A stretch of DNA of 39,970 nt from Actinomycetota bacterium (GCA_009924875.1 RFQQ01000002.1:1-39970); one strand, 5' to 3'. Numbered from the stretch's first letter, positions 19,290-28,720 are shown. Translations and numbers: made by a program. The notes: generated by a model from the sequence alone, not told the origin.

Positions 19290-20177
19290 ATGGCCGCGAA
19301 GAAGTCAACCGCGAAGAAGCCGGCAGCCAAGAAGGCCGCGCCGAAGAAGGTCGTGAAGAAGGCCGCGCCGAAGAAGCCGGCAGCCAAGAAGGCCGCGCCG
19401 AAGAAGGTCGTGAAGAAGGCTGTCGCGAAGAAGGTTGCGAAGGCTGCGCCGAAGAAGGCTGTGACGAAGAAGGCTGCGCCGAAGAAGGCTGTGACGAAGA
19501 AGGCTGTGACGAAGAAGGCTGTCGCGAAGAAGGTCGCGAAGGCTGCGCCGAAGAAGGCTGTGACGAAGAAGGCTGTGACGAAGAAGCCGGCAGCCAAGAA
19601 GGCTGTCGCTAAGAAGGTCGCGAAGGCTGCGCCGAAGAAGCCGGCGGCAAAGAAGGCTGCTCCGCAGCAGGTTGCGACGAAGGCGGCACCCAAGAAGCTC
19701 GCGCCGAAGAAGGCCGCGCCGAAGAAATCAGCTCCTCCGAAGAAGGTCGGGCCCGAGTTCCCCAAAGTGCGCGGCGTGTCAAAGGACGGCATTGCCTACA
19801 CCAAGGAATTCGATGTCCGGTTCCTCAAGGCTCAACGAGCCCTGCTGCACGAGGAGCGCGAACGACTCGTCGGCCAAGCGGATCGCCTAGAGCATGATGC
19901 CCAAGAGCTCATCGACGAGGCAGAGATGGGTGATGTGCAATTCGACGACGAAGGCGGCGAGGGCGACACGATGGTTGTTGAACGCGAACGCGATCTCGCG
20001 TTGAGTGCTCAGGCACGGGAGGCAGTCGCTGAGATTGATGCCGCGCTCGAGCGGATCTCCTCCGGCCGCTACGGCTTCTCGCTCGTGTCGGCGCGACCAA
20101 TCCCGAGGGAGCGGCTCGAAGCCATCCCGTGGGCGACGGAACTGGTCGAGGAGAAGGTCGGCGGTATCGGAAGGTGA
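19290..20177 (+). CDS. DksA/TraR-like protein with N-terminal Lys/Ala-rich histone-H1-like tail
   Basis: About 150 aa of KKAAPKKAVTKK repeats, then a coiled-coil DksA-like domain (YTKEFDVRFLKAQRALLHEERERL...GRYGFSLVSARPIPRERLEAIPWA). Confidence 0.85.
   Translation: MAAKKSTAKKPAAKKAAPKKVVKKAAPKKPAAKKAAPKKVVKKAVAKKVAKAAPKKAVTKKAAPKKAVTKKAVTKKAVAKKVAKAAPKKAVTKKAVTKKPAAKKAVAKKVAKAAPKKPAAKKAAPQQVATKAAPKKLAPKKAAPKKSAPPKKVGPEFPKVRGVSKDGIAYTKEFDVRFLKAQRALLHEERERLVGQADRLEHDAQELIDEAEMGDVQFDDEGGEGDTMVVERERDLALSAQAREAVAEIDAALERISSGRYGFSLVSARPIPRERLEAIPWATELVEEKVGGIGR
19305..19743 (+). repeat. Lys/Ala-coding tandem repeats including a 57-bp tandem duplication
   Basis: 19314-19370 repeated at 19371-19427 (19-aa unit KKPAAKKAAPKKVVKKA(A/V)(P/A)); further AAGAAGGCTGTGACG copies downstream. 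Confidence 0.85.
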
Positions 20178-20668
20178 GTCGCGACGGGCGGGCCGGTCGT
20201 CGCCTCGCCCTGCCGATCGGCGCCGCGGTGGTCCTCGTCGACCAGGGCGCCAAGCAGTGGGCGCTCGGACGGTTGAGTCAGGGTCGGACCATCGATCTCG
20301 TCTGGACGTTGCGGTTCCGACTGACCTTCAACGAGGGGATGGCTTTCGGTGCCGGGCAAGGTCTCGGTGTCGTCATCGGACTCCTCGCCGCGGTGATCAT
20401 CGTGCTCCTCCTCCGTCAGACCTCGCGAGTCATGCCATCGACCCAAGCAGTGGCGCTCGGCCTCATCATGGGTGGCGCGGCTGGCAACCTCATCGACCGC
20501 CTCGCGCGCGATGGCGGACTGCTGAGGGGGGCGGTGGTGGATTTCATTGATCTCCAATGGTTCCCGGTCTTCAACATCGCTGATGCCGCGATCAACATCG
20601 GCGCAGTGCTGCTCGTTCTTACTCTCGCGCTCGAGGCGCGGACCGCTGAGCGCGAGAGCGCCCGATGA
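20174..20668 (+). CDS. lspA: Lipoprotein signal peptidase LspA
   Basis: VLVDQGAKQWALGRL, FNEGMAFG, GGAAGNLIDRLARDGGLLRGAVVDFIDLQWFPVFNIADAAINIG; GTGA coupled. Confidence 0.95.
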   Translation: MSRDGRAGRRLALPIGAAVVLVDQGAKQWALGRLSQGRTIDLVWTLRFRLTFNEGMAFGAGQGLGVVIGLLAAVIIVLLLRQTSRVMPSTQAVALGLIMGGAAGNLIDRLARDGGLLRGAVVDFIDLQWFPVFNIADAAINIGAVLLVLTLALEARTAERESAR

Positions 20669-21585
20669 TTGAGGAAACGGTTCCCGCCGCGCTCGCCGGT
20701 GAGCGCCTCGACCGGATCGTCGCGCTCGTTCTCGACGTGTCGAGATCGGTCGCCCAGGGCGTCGTGGACTCCGGCGGCGTCACTGTGGACGGCGCCGTCG
20801 AGACGGTCGGTCGACTGCGACTCGAGGAAGGGCAGCACGTGACCGTCGATGAGTCACACCTGCCCGGAGCAGAACTTCCGGCACCCGATCCTGAGATCGA
20901 GTTCGGAGTCGTGCACGTCGACGAATGGATCGTTGTCGTCGACAAGCCGGCGGGCCTCGTGGTCCATCCCGGCGCGGGTAATCCCGACGGAACGCTCGTC
21001 AACGGCCTCCTAGCTGCCTACCCCGACTTGGCCGAGGTCGGCGACCCGGTGAGGCCGGGCATCGTGCACCGTCTCGACGCGGGAAGCACGGGTCTGCTCG
21101 TGGTGGCTCGCACCGAGGAGGCCCGAGAGGCCCTCATTGATCAGTTCGTCGATCACTCCGCCGGACGCACCTACATGGCGCTGGTCTGGGGGCGCCCGGA
21201 GGCTCCCCACGGGGTCATCGACGCGCCGATCGGACGATCACAGCGCGATCCGATGCGCATGGCGGTGGTCGCCGACGGTCGCGGCGCGAGAACCGAGTAC
21301 GAGGTACTGCAGTCCTACGACGACCGGGGTGAGCCGACCCTTCTCGAGTGTCGGCTCGAGACGGGCAGGACCCATCAGATCCGGGTTCACCTGTCGTCGA
21401 TCGGGCATCCGCTGATCGGCGACCCCTGGTACGGGCAGCGACGTCCGACCCTCGGGCTCGAACGGCCCTTCCTCCACGCGAGCCGACTCGAGCTCACCCA
21501 TCCGGGCACGGGGGAGCGCGTCGTCTTCGAGAGCGAACTCCCGGCGGACCTACGCGGCATTCTCGACACGTTGACGCCGACCTGA
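20665..21585 (+). CDS. rluD: RluD-family 23S rRNA pseudouridine synthase
   Basis: S4-like N-terminus, HRLDAGSTGLLVVA, LETGRTHQIRVHLSSIGHPLIGDPWYG. Confidence 0.93.
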   Translation: MIEETVPAALAGERLDRIVALVLDVSRSVAQGVVDSGGVTVDGAVETVGRLRLEEGQHVTVDESHLPGAELPAPDPEIEFGVVHVDEWIVVVDKPAGLVVHPGAGNPDGTLVNGLLAAYPDLAEVGDPVRPGIVHRLDAGSTGLLVVARTEEAREALIDQFVDHSAGRTYMALVWGRPEAPHGVIDAPIGRSQRDPMRMAVVADGRGARTEYEVLQSYDDRGEPTLLECRLETGRTHQIRVHLSSIGHPLIGDPWYGQRRPTLGLERPFLHASRLELTHPGTGERVVFESELPADLRGILDTLTPT

Positions 21586-21603
21586 CCTGGAGCTGCGGTC
21601 AAC

Positions 21604-22050
21604 TCAGTCGTTGGCTGCCGGCCACGGGGCGGCGCCTCGGGCCATGTCAACGATCGAAGCGAGCGTGTATCCGTCGAGATGGGAGCGCATCGTCTCACCC
21701 GCGACCTGCCAGATCGCGAGCAGTACGCATTGGCCCTCGTGATCGCAGGCTCCGTCAGCGTGCGGTTCCCCGAAGTCGCCGAGCGTGATCGGACCGTCAA
21801 CCGCCGAGAGGATCTCGCTCAGTCCGATCGCCCCGGGATCGCGAGCCAGCACATACCCGCCGCCAACTCCGCGCTTCGACCGGACGATGCCGGCCCCCTT
21901 CAGCGCGAGGAGAATCTGCTCGAGATATGGCTGAGGGAGCGCTGTTCGCTCCGCGATGTCCCGCACTGAGGTCGGGCTGGAGGGGTCCTCGCGAAGGGCC
22001 AATGACAGCAGCGCGCGACAGGCGTAATCACCCCGCGTCGACACTCGCAC
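21604..22050 (-). CDS. Rrf2-family transcriptional regulator
   Basis: VRVSTRGDYACRALLSLAL...ERTALPQPYLEQILLALKGAGIVRSKRGVGGGYVLA; Cys pair ACDHEGQC. Confidence 0.9.
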   Translation of the reverse strand: MRVSTRGDYACRALLSLALREDPSSPTSVRDIAERTALPQPYLEQILLALKGAGIVRSKRGVGGGYVLARDPGAIGLSEILSAVDGPITLGDFGEPHADGACDHEGQCVLLAIWQVAGETMRSHLDGYTLASIVDMARGAAPWPAAND

Positions 22051-22125
22051 GAGGCCATCGTAGGAGGTTGGCGGCGGTACCGTTGACTCCCGGCGGTCCG
22101 CGACGTCCGCCACTCGTCATCAGCC

Positions 22126-23235
22126 ATGAACACCCCTGCGACTCCAGTCCTGCCTGACTACGGCGGCGCGTGTCTCGATGGCATCATGCCCGCGCTCACC
22201 GGATCGGTGGGACGCCCCGATTGGGCACCCGAGGTTCTCGATGGTGCTCGGGCGGTCGTCCTGCTCGTGCTCGACGGTCTCGGGTGGTGCCAACTCGAGG
22301 ACCGTCGCGCGTGGTTGCCGAATCTCGCTTCGCTCGAGGGACGAGCGATCACCTCGGTCGCTCCGAGCACCACCGCGACGGCGCTCACCTCGATCGCGAC
22401 GGGTCTCACCCCTGGTGAGCACGGCATCGTCGGCTACCGAATGATGGTCGGCGGTTCGATTTTGAACTCGCTTCGGTGGTACGGCCCAACAGGCGATCGC
22501 CGATTCGACGCCCCGCCGGCGGAAATCCAACCGCACCCGCCGTTCCTTGGTGCTCGGTTGCCGATCGTTACGCCGAGCGAACTCATCGGGTCGGCCTTCT
22601 CCGAGGCGCATCTCCGAGGCGGGGAGCCGGTTGGCTGGCGCGCGTCCTCGTCGATTCCGGTCCTGGTGCGTCAGTTGGTCGATGCTGGCCGGCCGTTGGT
22701 CTACGCCTATTACGCCGGGGTGGACAAGATCGCTCACGAACGCGGTCTTGGGGAGTTCTATGACGCGGAACTCCGCGACGCTGATCGACTCGTCGGAGAT
22801 CTCCTCGACATTCTCGACGCCGACACCGCCCTCGTCGTCACCGCCGACCATGGACAGGTTGAGGTCGGTGATCGCATCATCGAACCCTCGCGAGAACTAC
22901 TCGGATTCACGTCGGGCCAGTCGGGGGAGGGTCGGATGCGGTGGTTCCACGCTCGCCGGGGCGCCGACAGCGACTTGCTCGATGCGGTGACGGACGAACT
23001 GGGGAGCACCGGCTGGGTCCGCACAATTGACGAGGTCATCGCCGAGGGATGGTTCGGTAGGAGGGTTCCTCCGCCGGTGCGATCGCGCCTCGGCGATGTG
23101 GTGGTCGCCGCCCGCGCACCGGTGAGCTACCACGACCCGGACGACAGCGGACCGTTCGAGTTGATCTGCCGGCACGGTTCGCTTACCCCCGAGGAGATGC
23201 TCGTACCGTTGGTGGCGGCCCGAGGGCGCGCTTGA
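22126..23235 (+). CDS. Alkaline-phosphatase superfamily / type I phosphodiesterase-nucleotide pyrophosphatase-like
   Basis: VVLLVLDGLGW, APSTTATALTSIATGLTPGEHGIVGYRM, YYAGVDKIAHERG, VVTADHGQVEVGD. Confidence 0.85.
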   Translation: MNTPATPVLPDYGGACLDGIMPALTGSVGRPDWAPEVLDGARAVVLLVLDGLGWCQLEDRRAWLPNLASLEGRAITSVAPSTTATALTSIATGLTPGEHGIVGYRMMVGGSILNSLRWYGPTGDRRFDAPPAEIQPHPPFLGARLPIVTPSELIGSAFSEAHLRGGEPVGWRASSSIPVLVRQLVDAGRPLVYAYYAGVDKIAHERGLGEFYDAELRDADRLVGDLLDILDADTALVVTADHGQVEVGDRIIEPSRELLGFTSGQSGEGRMRWFHARRGADSDLLDAVTDELGSTGWVRTIDEVIAEGWFGRRVPPPVRSRLGDVVVAARAPVSYHDPDDSGPFELICRHGSLTPEEMLVPLVAARGRA

Positions 23236-23256
23236 GCGGCGAGAACGGAGGATCCG

Positions 23257-23709
23257 ATGGATGAGAACGGTGGAACCGAGTTGGTGTCCGGCGGAGGAGA
23301 GGACACCGAGGTGCCCGACACGGGTTCGGTGACCGAGCCGGCCAAGGTCATGAGGATCGGCTCGATGGTCAAGCAGCTCCTTGAGGAGGTGCGTCAAGCC
23401 CCGCTCGATGAGGCGAGCCGTGAGCGGTTGGCCGAGGTGTATGAGCGATCGATCGTGGAGTTATCCGAGGCGCTCTCCTCTGATCTCCAAGACGAATTAC
23501 GGATTTTGACTCTTCCCTTCGAGGAGGGGGAGGTGCCCTCCGAAGGTGAGCTCCGGGTCGCGCAGGCCCAATTGGTCGGCTGGCTCGAGGGGCTCTTCCA
23601 CGGGATTCAGGCGACGCTGTTCGCGCAGCAACTCGCCGCGCGACAGCAACTCGAGCAGATTCGGCAGTTGCCCCAGGCCCCATCAGATCGGCCCGGAACG
23701 TACCTCTGA
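23257..23709 (+). CDS. bpa: Bacterial proteasome activator Bpa/PafE-like (DUF2587)
   Basis: MVKQLLEEVRQAPLDEASRERLAEVYERSIVELSEALSSDLQDEL...; C-terminal GTYL resembling the GQYL docking motif. Confidence 0.85.
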   Translation: MDENGGTELVSGGGEDTEVPDTGSVTEPAKVMRIGSMVKQLLEEVRQAPLDEASRERLAEVYERSIVELSEALSSDLQDELRILTLPFEEGEVPSEGELRVAQAQLVGWLEGLFHGIQATLFAQQLAARQQLEQIRQLPQAPSDRPGTYL

Positions 23710-23752
23710 ACGCTCCGGCGGGCGCCGGAAACGGTGCTGGACACCTCTGATA

Positions 23753-23783
23753 GGTTCGACGAACCACATTCATGTGATTCGTC
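23753..23783. repeat. Overlapping palindromes upstream of dnaE
   Basis: GGTTC-GAC-GAACC (23753-23765) and GACGAACCACATTCATGTGATTCGTC (23758-23783; 12-bp arms, one mismatch). Confidence 0.75.
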
Positions 23784-23813
23784 CCGTCCGCCTCGATCAT
23801 CCGCAACCGATAC

Positions 23814-26800
23814 GTGCCTGACTCCTTCACTCATCTCCATGTCCACACCGAGTTCTCGATGCTCGATGGCGCGTCTCGGATCGATGATGTCGTCGCGAAG
23901 GCGCTGGAGGACGGCCAGCCCGCTCTCGGGATCACCGACCACGGCAACATGTACGGGACGCTCGAGTTCTACAAGGAGTGTCGGGCACGCGGGATCAAGC
24001 CGATCATCGGGACCGAGGCCTACATGGCCCATGAGAGTCGCCATGAGCGGCCGGCGCGCCGTGGTCGGATGGACGACTCCGGTGGCGACACCGACGGTGG
24101 TCACAAGCTCTACTACCACTTGACGCTGCTCGCCGAGAACGACATCGGCTACCGGAACCTCATCCAACTATCCAGTCTGGCGTTCCTCGAGGGCTACTAC
24201 TACAAGCCTCGCATCGACTGGGAACTCCTTGAGCGCTACTCCGGCGGCTTGATCGCCACGACCGGATGCCTCGGTGGTCAGGTGCTTCAGACCTTGCTGC
24301 GCGGCGACTATGACGGCGCGCTCGCCAAGGCGGCCCGCCTTCAGGACATCTTCGGCCGCGACAACCTGTTCGTGGAGCTCCAAGATCACGGCATCCCCGA
24401 TCAGAAGGCGACGAATCCACAGCTGATCGAGATCGCCAAAGCCATCGGCGCGCCACTGCTCGCCACCAACGATTCGCACTACACCCACGCCCACGACCAC
24501 GAGGCCCACGACGCCCTGCTCTGCGTTCAGACCAGCTCCCTCCTCACCGATCAGGACCGGTTCAAGTTTCAAGGGGAGGGCAGCCACTATCTGAAGACGG
24601 CGGCGGAGATGCGGTACCTGTTCCGCGAGGTGCCCGAGGCCTGCGATAACACCCTGTGGATCGCTGAGCGGGCCGAGCTCGACATCACCTTCGGTGACGC
24701 TCTGCTCCCCGATTTCCCGCTGCCCGAGGGGTTCTCAGACGATCGGGCCTACCTCGAGCACCTCACCTGGGACGGGGCGAAGCGCCGATGGGGGAGCGAG
24801 CTGCCAGACGCTGTCGTGGAGCGCCTCTCGTACGAGCTCGAGGTCATCGCCTCGATGGGCTTCTCGTCCTACTTCCTGATTGTCTGGGACCTCATCCGCC
24901 ACGCGCGCGACTCGGGCATCCGCGTCGGTCCAGGGCGAGGCTCAGCCGCGGGGTGTGCCGTCGCCTACTGCCTCTGGATTACCGATCTTGACCCGATCCG
25001 CTACGACCTGCTCTTCGAACGGTTCCTCAATCCCTCTCGTATCTCGATGCCGGACATCGACATGGACTTCGACTCGCGGTTTCGCGATGAGATGATCCGC
25101 TACGCGGCAGCCAAGTACGGACGAGATCATGTCGCGCAGATCATCACCTTCGGCACGATCAAGGCGCGCAATGCCGTGCGCGACGCGGCCCGCGTACTCG
25201 GACTTCCGTACTCCGCGGGAGATCGTGTCGCCAAGGCCATGCCGCCGCTCGTGATGGGTCGCGACACACCGTTGCGCTACTGCTTCGAGCAGGACGAGAA
25301 GTATCTCGACGGCTACAAGGCGGCCGGTGAGTTGCGCGACATGTACGAGGCCGATCCCGACGTTCGTCGCATCGTCGACGTTGCCAAGGGGCTAGAGGGG
25401 CTGAAGCGCTCCGACGGCATCCACGCGGCGGCCGTCGTCATCACCAAGGATCCCGTCACCGACTATCTGCCGGTGCAGCGCAAACCCGAGTCGAATCAGG
25501 ATCCGGCGGAGGCCCCGCTCGTCACCCAATACGAGATGCATGGGGTTGAGGAGCTCGGCCTGCTGAAGATGGACTTCCTCGGTCTGAGGAACCTCGACGT
25601 GATCACCGACACCCAAGCCATGGTGCGGGCCGGTGGGCACCCCGACTTCGATATCGACAAGGTCCCCCTCGACGACACCGCGACATTCGAGTTGCTCTCG
25701 CGCGGAGACACCATCGGGGTCTTCCAGCTCGAGTCGCCGCCGATGCGCCAACTGCTGAAGGCGCTCGCGCCCAACTCCTTCGAGGATGTCTCGGCTGTAC
25801 TCGCGCTCTACCGACCGGGACCGATGAGCGTCAACATGCACTACGACTACGCCGATCGAAAGAACGGTCGTAAACCGGTCGAGTACTTCCACCCCGATGC
25901 GGTCGAGGTCCTCGACGACACGTTCGGGCTCATGATCTATCAAGAGAGCGTCATGCGCGTGGCCCAGCGATTCGCGGGCTACGACCTGGCGCAGGCCGAC
26001 AACCTCCGCAAAGCCTGCGGCAAGAAGCAGCGCGACCTCATGGAGGCCGAACGTGCGATGTTCGAGGCGGGCTGTGTTCAGACGGGTTACGGAGAGAAAC
26101 TCGGCCGCGAGCTCTTCGACGTCATCGAGCGGTTCGCCGACTACGCCTTCAACAAGAGCCACACGTTCGGGTACGGCCTGGTCACCTACCAGACGGCCTA
26201 TCTCAAAGCCCATCACCCGGTTGCGTACATGGCGGCGCTGCTGACGAGCGTGAAGGACAAACTCGACAAGGCCGCGGTGTACCTCGCGGACTGCCGTTCA
26301 GCGGGCATCCCGGTGCTCACCCCCGACATCAACCGTGCTGGGGCCGACTTCACCGCCCTGCCGGTCGACCAGGTACCACCAGGAGTCGAACTGCCCCACG
26401 GATGCCCAGGGGTGATCGTGTTCGGCCTGTCGGCGGTTCGCAACGTCGGCCTCGGCCTCATGGAGCAGCTGCTTGAGGAGCGAGCTGAGAACGGTCCCTA
26501 TGAATCGTTCCACGACTTCGCCGAGCGGGCACCCGAGCCGGTGCTGCATCGCCGTACCGTCGAGTCGCTGATCCGCGCCGGCGCCTTCGACGGGCTCGGG
26601 CACCCGCGTCTTGGGCTGCTCGCCGTGTTCGAGCAGATCATCGACACGACGCTCACGAGACGCCGCGAGCGGTCGCAGGGCGTGATGAGCCTCTTCGGTG
26701 ACTGGGGAGGGGAGGACGCCGATCCGGTCTTCGAGGAGACGATCGAGATCCCCGACCGCGAGTTCGACAAGTCCGAACGCCTGCGCGTCGAGAAGGAGAT

Positions 26801-27386
26801 GCTCGGCCTCTACGTCTCCGACCACCCCCTGCGGGGGGCTGAGTCGGCGCTCCGACGGCGAGTCGAGCGCTCAGTCAGCGATCTCGAGACCATGGACGAT
26901 GGGTCGATCGTGGTGGTCGGCGGGGTCGTGACGACCCTCGGCCGTAAGTACACCCGGGCAGGTGACCAGATGGCCACCTTCGTCCTTGAGGATCTCGCGG
27001 CCTCGATCGAGGTGACCGTGTTCCCCAAAATGCTCGCCGCGCAGGGGCACAAGCTCCAAGACGACGTCATCGTCGCTGTGAAGGCGCGTCTCGATCGTCG
27101 CGACGAGTCTCGCTTCGGGCTGATCGCGATGGAGATCACCGTGCTCGATGGCTTGAGCGATGGACCGGCGGCTCTCCTCACCGTCCGGCTAAATGCCAAC
27201 CAACTCGACGCCGGAGGCATCGATCGACTTCGGGAGATCATCAGCGAACATCCCGGTCGGACCCCCGTGGAGATCGAGGTCCCGCCGGGTCAGGTGGTTC
27301 GACTCCCCGACGAGTACCGCGTGGATGTCGACCGTGTGATCGGCGAGATACGGGTCGCTTTCGGGCACGACGCCGTCAGGCTCTGA
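23814..27386 (+). CDS. dnaE: DNA polymerase III alpha subunit DnaE
   Basis: PHP domain FTHLHVHTEFSMLDGA; GPGRGSAAGCAVAYCL; PDIDMDFDSRFRDEMIRYAAAKYG. Confidence 0.97.
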   Translation: MPDSFTHLHVHTEFSMLDGASRIDDVVAKALEDGQPALGITDHGNMYGTLEFYKECRARGIKPIIGTEAYMAHESRHERPARRGRMDDSGGDTDGGHKLYYHLTLLAENDIGYRNLIQLSSLAFLEGYYYKPRIDWELLERYSGGLIATTGCLGGQVLQTLLRGDYDGALAKAARLQDIFGRDNLFVELQDHGIPDQKATNPQLIEIAKAIGAPLLATNDSHYTHAHDHEAHDALLCVQTSSLLTDQDRFKFQGEGSHYLKTAAEMRYLFREVPEACDNTLWIAERAELDITFGDALLPDFPLPEGFSDDRAYLEHLTWDGAKRRWGSELPDAVVERLSYELEVIASMGFSSYFLIVWDLIRHARDSGIRVGPGRGSAAGCAVAYCLWITDLDPIRYDLLFERFLNPSRISMPDIDMDFDSRFRDEMIRYAAAKYGRDHVAQIITFGTIKARNAVRDAARVLGLPYSAGDRVAKAMPPLVMGRDTPLRYCFEQDEKYLDGYKAAGELRDMYEADPDVRRIVDVAKGLEGLKRSDGIHAAAVVITKDPVTDYLPVQRKPESNQDPAEAPLVTQYEMHGVEELGLLKMDFLGLRNLDVITDTQAMVRAGGHPDFDIDKVPLDDTATFELLSRGDTIGVFQLESPPMRQLLKALAPNSFEDVSAVLALYRPGPMSVNMHYDYADRKNGRKPVEYFHPDAVEVLDDTFGLMIYQESVMRVAQRFAGYDLAQADNLRKACGKKQRDLMEAERAMFEAGCVQTGYGEKLGRELFDVIERFADYAFNKSHTFGYGLVTYQTAYLKAHHPVAYMAALLTSVKDKLDKAAVYLADCRSAGIPVLTPDINRAGADFTALPVDQVPPGVELPHGCPGVIVFGLSAVRNVGLGLMEQLLEERAENGPYESFHDFAERAPEPVLHRRTVESLIRAGAFDGLGHPRLGLLAVFEQIIDTTLTRRRERSQGVMSLFGDWGGEDADPVFEETIEIPDREFDKSERLRVEKEMLGLYVSDHPLRGAESALRRRVERSVSDLETMDDGSIVVVGGVVTTLGRKYTRAGDQMATFVLEDLAASIEVTVFPKMLAAQGHKLQDDVIVAVKARLDRRDESRFGLIAMEITVLDGLSDGPAALLTVRLNANQLDAGGIDRLREIISEHPGRTPVEIEVPPGQVVRLPDEYRVDVDRVIGEIRVAFGHDAVRL

Positions 27387-27456
27387 GCGCCGACTTGCCG
27401 CGCCGTCGCGTCGAGATGGCACAATAGAGGGGTACGCCTACCGTGGGAGAAGGGTT

Positions 27457-28113
27457 ATGTCGGTAGAAGTGGTGACGAACGACGCCAGTGCGGTCACCGA
27501 TTCGCAACTGGATGAGATGGCCTCCATGGGGGGCTCTTTCGACATAGGCGCGATCTCGAAGGCGCGCGAGGAATGGGTCTTGTCGACGACCGCTCGCATC
27601 GGCAGCACGCTCCACGGCTTCACGTTCTCGACACTTGAGCGCATCGGCGGAACACCCTGTGTGCTGATTGGCATGATGAGCACGAAGCGTCACGCCAAGC
27701 GCGACACAGTGCTCCGGGGTCTCATGAAAGAGGCCTTCCACCGAGCCCTCATGGCCTTCCCTGACGAGGACGTCGTGGTCGGCTCGCGCTTCGTCTCGGC
27801 TGACGCGATGGTGATCCTGAAGGATCTCGACGATGTCACCCCGCGGCCGGGTGCGCGCGCCGTCGGAGAGGAGCGCGCCTGGGGTCGGCGTCTGGCCAAG
27901 CGATTCGGAGTGGACGCAACGTACGAGGCCGAGGCCTTCACCGTCGTCTCCGATGGGCGCAGCGGATTCGTCGACCACGAGGCCCTCAAGCCCGAGAAGG
28001 TCGCCGCAGCGCAGCGCAAGCTCTTCTCCGCGGTCGATGACAAGCGGGGCGGGGTGTTGATCGCCTACGGCTGGACCATGGCCGAGGATCTGGTCAAGCT
28101 CGGCGCTCGCTGA
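27457..28113 (+). CDS. Protein of unknown function
   Basis: 218-aa ORF starting at ATG after GGGAGAAGGG; coding-like composition; no family recognised. Confidence 0.75.
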   Translation: MSVEVVTNDASAVTDSQLDEMASMGGSFDIGAISKAREEWVLSTTARIGSTLHGFTFSTLERIGGTPCVLIGMMSTKRHAKRDTVLRGLMKEAFHRALMAFPDEDVVVGSRFVSADAMVILKDLDDVTPRPGARAVGEERAWGRRLAKRFGVDATYEAEAFTVVSDGRSGFVDHEALKPEKVAAAQRKLFSAVDDKRGGVLIAYGWTMAEDLVKLGAR

Positions 28114-28114
28114 T

Positions 28115-28720
28115 ATGGGCGACCTCGGGGAGGTCGTCCGCAACCGGCGCATGAGCCGGGCCTTCACCGGCGCCGCCGTCGAGCCCGAGGTGGTTGATCG
28201 CCTGGTGGATCTCGCTGCCCGCGCCCCGAGCGCTGGCAACACCCGGGGATGGCATCTCGTCGTCCTGTCCAATGATGAGACAGCGCGCTACTGGGACGCC
28301 ACTCTCCCCGCCGAGCGTCGCGAGGGCTTCGCATGGCCCGGACTGCTCCTCGCCCCAGTCGTCATAGTGGTGGTCGCTGATCCCGGTGCGTACGTGTCCC
28401 GGTATGCCGAGGATGACAAGAGGCACACCGGTCTCGGTGAGGACCGCGAGGCATGGCCGGTCCCGTACTGGACGGTCGATGCGTCGATGGCGGCGATGGT
28501 GCTCCTTCTCGCCGCGGAGGACGAGGGGCTCGGCGCGCTGTTCTTCGGGCCCTTCGGAGCAACCGAGCAGGTCAGGGAATCCCTGGGGATCCCCGTCGAG
28601 ATGGAGATCGTGGCGACGATCGCTCTCGGCGAGGCGGACCCGAGTGCGCAGCATCGCGGTCGCAGCGCCGGCCGAGCTCGCCCCGGCCTCGACCAGGTGG
28701 TGCACCGCGGCGGTTGGTGA
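28115..28720 (+). CDS. Nitroreductase-family protein
   Basis: VVRNRRMSRAFTGAAVEPEVVDRLVDLAARAPSAGNTRGWHLVV. Confidence 0.9.
   Translation: MGDLGEVVRNRRMSRAFTGAAVEPEVVDRLVDLAARAPSAGNTRGWHLVVLSNDETARYWDATLPAERREGFAWPGLLLAPVVIVVVADPGAYVSRYAEDDKRHTGLGEDREAWPVPYWTVDASMAAMVLLLAAEDEGLGALFFGPFGATEQVRESLGIPVEMEIVATIALGEADPSAQHRGRSAGRARPGLDQVVHRGGW

Noticed and set aside
19259-19612. Cys/Glu-rich repeat ORF (EEGCDEEGCAEEG)
   Set aside because: Alternate frame of the same repeat DNA; the Lys/Ala frame has SD, start and continues into a DksA-like domain.
17384-19792. 802-aa minus-strand ORF with FFGAAFFTTFFGAAF repeats
   Set aside because: Antisense of the Lys/Ala repeat region plus ileS; the repeats are simply the complement of AAG-rich codons.
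23758-23783. LexA/SOS box upstream of dnaE
   Set aside because: Half-sites do not match the TCGAAC-N4-GTTCGA spacing.
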